Below are positions 15,600-16,793 of a DNA stretch of 16,793 nucleotides, piece by piece. The stretch lies in assembly GCA_023443515.1 (NCBI GenBank), contig JAEZUC010000072.1, positions 1 to 16,793 on the forward strand. Direction: 5' to 3'. The number at the start of each line of letters is the position of its first letter. The first letter of the stretch is position 1. A program made the position numbers and the translations under genes. The notes under the pieces were generated by a model. It did no database searches, was not told where the DNA came from, and saw only the letters and a program-made list of their open reading frames with translations. This stretch comes from Bacillota bacterium. GTDB taxonomy: Bacteria; Bacillota; Clostridia; Acetivibrionales; DSM-1351.

Positions 15600-16327
15600 G
15601 GGTTTTTATTATTATAGACAAGGACATTGTATTTATATTCGTCGGAACGGTATTTAGAGTCTTCGTAAAGTAATTTTAGGTTGGAATCAGTGTGCATAAC
15701 AGCACTTATTTTTAAAACAGGGGTACCGGAGGCGATTTTCAGAAGTTCTTTATCTTCTGAAGACGCTTTTCCTGCCTCAATTACATTTTCAAGGTAATCA
15801 ATTTTGTAAGAATACTCTTCGGTCAATACTTTGTAAAGTGACTCTGTTAAATCATGGGTATCCAAATTGGGGCAATACTTTTCCGGAATGAAATTTTCTT
15901 CTATTGCCACAGGCTTATTGTTGGCAAACCTCAATCTTTTTACATTATAGACCAAATCAGTGTCTTCAAGTTCCAGAATCTTGAGAACATTATCAGGTGC
16001 TTTTATCTTCTCCAGCGTAAGAACTTTCGTCATTGGTAGCATGCCCTTATTCCTGACAGTTTGAGAAAAACTTGTAATGTTTCTCTGTGCTATCTTTGAT
16101 TTTGCAACAAAGGTACCCTTACCTTTTTCCCTGTACAAGGTGCCTTCCTGTACCAATTGTGTCAATGCCTGACGCACAGTCATACGACTGATGCCTAAAG
16201 AGTCGCTTAGTTCTCTCTCGGATGGAATGATAGAATTCTCGGCATACTCACCACTGTTTATCTTTTCTATAATTTTGTTCTTTAGCTGATAATAAGCCGG
16301 AATAGGGCTTTTTTTATCAATATACAT
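15593..16327 (-). CDS. GntR-family regulator with UTRA ligand domain (HutC subfamily)
   Basis: A 244-residue cytosolic repressor-type regulator. Residues 7-75 are the GntR winged helix: PIPAYYQLKNKI, IIPSERELSDSLGISRMTVR, and REKGKGTFVA for the wing. Residues from about 90 to 235 form a UTRA effector domain with the usual features (R.R.A....A.EENFIP, SLYKVL.EEY, YEDSKYRSDEYKY). UTRA members such as NagR/YvoA and DasR sense GlcN6P or GlcNAc6P. That fits the SIS, kinase and deacetylase genes just downstream and the DasR-like operator in front of them. The ribosome binding site AAAGG is 9 bases before the ATG. The terminator at its end implies a separate transcript from the enzymes. The effector is inferred from neighbours. 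Confidence 0.92.
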   Translation of the reverse strand: MYIDKKSPIPAYYQLKNKIIEKINSGEYAENSIIPSERELSDSLGISRMTVRQALTQLVQEGTLYREKGKGTFVAKSKIAQRNITSFSQTVRNKGMLPMTKVLTLEKIKAPDNVLKILELEDTDLVYNVKRLRFANNKPVAIEENFIPEKYCPNLDTHDLTESLYKVLTEEYSYKIDYLENVIEAGKASSEDKELLKIASGTPVLKISAVMHTDSNLKLLYEDSKYRSDEYKYNVLVYNNKNPQ

Positions 16328-16527
16328 TTTTTCACGCCTTTATATAATATGATATACTACACCCCAAAATATTAACATATAATAAAGAAAAAGGCCAGAC
16401 CGGAGTGGTTAGCTAAAGCATTTGCATATCCATTGGCAGAAACTAAGGAAGGTAGCTCTTTTTGAAAATACGACAAAATGTGACAAAAAAATGCAAAATA
16501 CCTTACTGATTCTATAAATTCATAAAT

Positions 16528-16556
16528 TTGACAACCGCTAATTATTAATGTATAAT
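16528..16556 (+). promoter_or_regulatory. Perfect consensus sigma-A promoter
   Basis: TTGACA (16528-16533), a 17-base spacer and TATAAT (16551-16556) match the housekeeping consensus at all 12 positions. Transcription would start near 16563 and run to the right, away from the GntR-family gene. No protein gene follows within the window. Confidence 0.75.
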
Positions 16557-16562
16557 TCTTTT

Positions 16563-16670
16563 AAATAGAAGATAAGAAAATCCCACAAATCATACAAATT
16601 CTTGGCTGAACAGAATGATTTATGGGATCAACGATAGCAAAAAACTAAGTGTTGTTTGCTTTCTTCATTC
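16563..16670 (+). ncRNA. Candidate small RNA with terminator hairpin
   Basis: A transcript from the consensus promoter would first form a long imperfect stem. TCCCACAAATC (16581-16591) pairs with GATTTATGGGA (16617-16627) with one mismatch, and ATTCT (16598-16602) pairs with AGAAT (16612-16616). A second hairpin follows, GCAAAAAAC (16637-16645) with GTTGTTTGC (16651-16659), one mismatch, 5-base loop, then TTTCTTCATTC, a weak terminator. The result would be a structured RNA of about 100 bases. I recognise no known RNA family. The first stem read on the minus strand is also followed by TTTTCTT, so it could instead terminate a gene coming from the right. Confidence 0.3.
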
Positions 16671-16793
16671 TATCACCTTTTTCTAATATTTTAAAGTGCT
16701 AATTGCTGCTAATCGCTGGTGGGTCACGTTAACAGCATTTTATATAACATTGTATGGTCTATCTGTAACATAGTTTCATATCTATGCGTAGGG

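Larger units (their letters stand above)
16328..16793. other. Gene-free region upstream of the GntR-family gene
   Basis: I find no convincing protein gene in these 466 bases. The GntR-gene promoter must lie here, but no clear -35/-10 pair was seen. A short frame at 16394-16465 (ARPEWLAKAFAYPL...) has no start codon and no known relative. The right half holds a consensus plus-strand promoter and two hairpins, listed separately. On the minus strand at 16645-16668 a seven-residue frame (MKKANNT) has a good ribosome binding site (AAAGGTGA). Confidence 0.6.

Noticed and set aside
16394..16465. Short frame ARPEWLAKAFAYPL... as a gene remnant
   Set aside because: It has 23 codons, no start codon, no ribosome binding site and no family I can recognise; chance is likely.
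16752..16768. TGGTCTATCTG as a second DasR/NagR-like site upstream of the regulator
   Set aside because: Only the left half-site fits and the second half is missing; it is also over 400 bases from the regulator start.

Overview
The window comes from a low-GC Gram-positive anaerobe of the Clostridia. The evidence is AT-rich DNA, strong AGGAGG-type ribosome binding sites, a YesM/YesN-type two-component pair next to a sugar ABC transporter without its own ATPase, and an FeS-flavin reductase typical of strict anaerobes. A Ruminiclostridium-like, polysaccharide-using species is plausible but not proven. No rRNA, tRNA, CRISPR array, phage gene or transposase gene is visible.

Left part (1-2660, plus strand): the 3' end of a PucR/CdaR-type regulator, then an Old Yellow Enzyme-type FMN/FeS/FAD oxidoreductase closed by a clear hairpin terminator.

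Central part (2674-10864, plus strand): a carbohydrate sensing and uptake locus. A membrane histidine kinase overlaps an AraC-type response regulator. After a small inverted-repeat element and a very AT-rich leader come a lipoprotein solute-binding protein, two MalF/MalG-type permeases and a Gfo/Idh/MocA oxidoreductase. The two-component pair most likely senses an extracellular sugar and activates the transporter, and the oxidoreductase probably modifies the imported sugar. The ATPase must be encoded elsewhere.

Accessory part (10824-12108): an aminoglycoside 6-adenylyltransferase-like gene lies between two small inverted-repeat elements. Their ends resemble each other and those of the element at 6146. 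These look like MITE-type elements that also serve as terminators.

Right part (12135-16327, minus strand): a GntR/UTRA regulator, and below it an operon of SIS-domain sugar-phosphate isomerase/deaminase, ROK-like sugar kinase and PIG-L/LmbE zinc deacetylase. The operon has its own promoter with a DasR/NagR-like operator. The set suggests catabolism of an N-acetylated amino sugar in which deacetylation precedes phosphorylation, since no NagA-type deacetylase is present.

Right end (16328-16793): no protein gene. It holds a perfect consensus sigma-A promoter followed by two hairpins, a candidate small RNA.

Four gene starts (589, 9541, 11100 and 15457 on the minus strand) were moved downstream of the longest reading frame because the ribosome binding site only fits the internal start.
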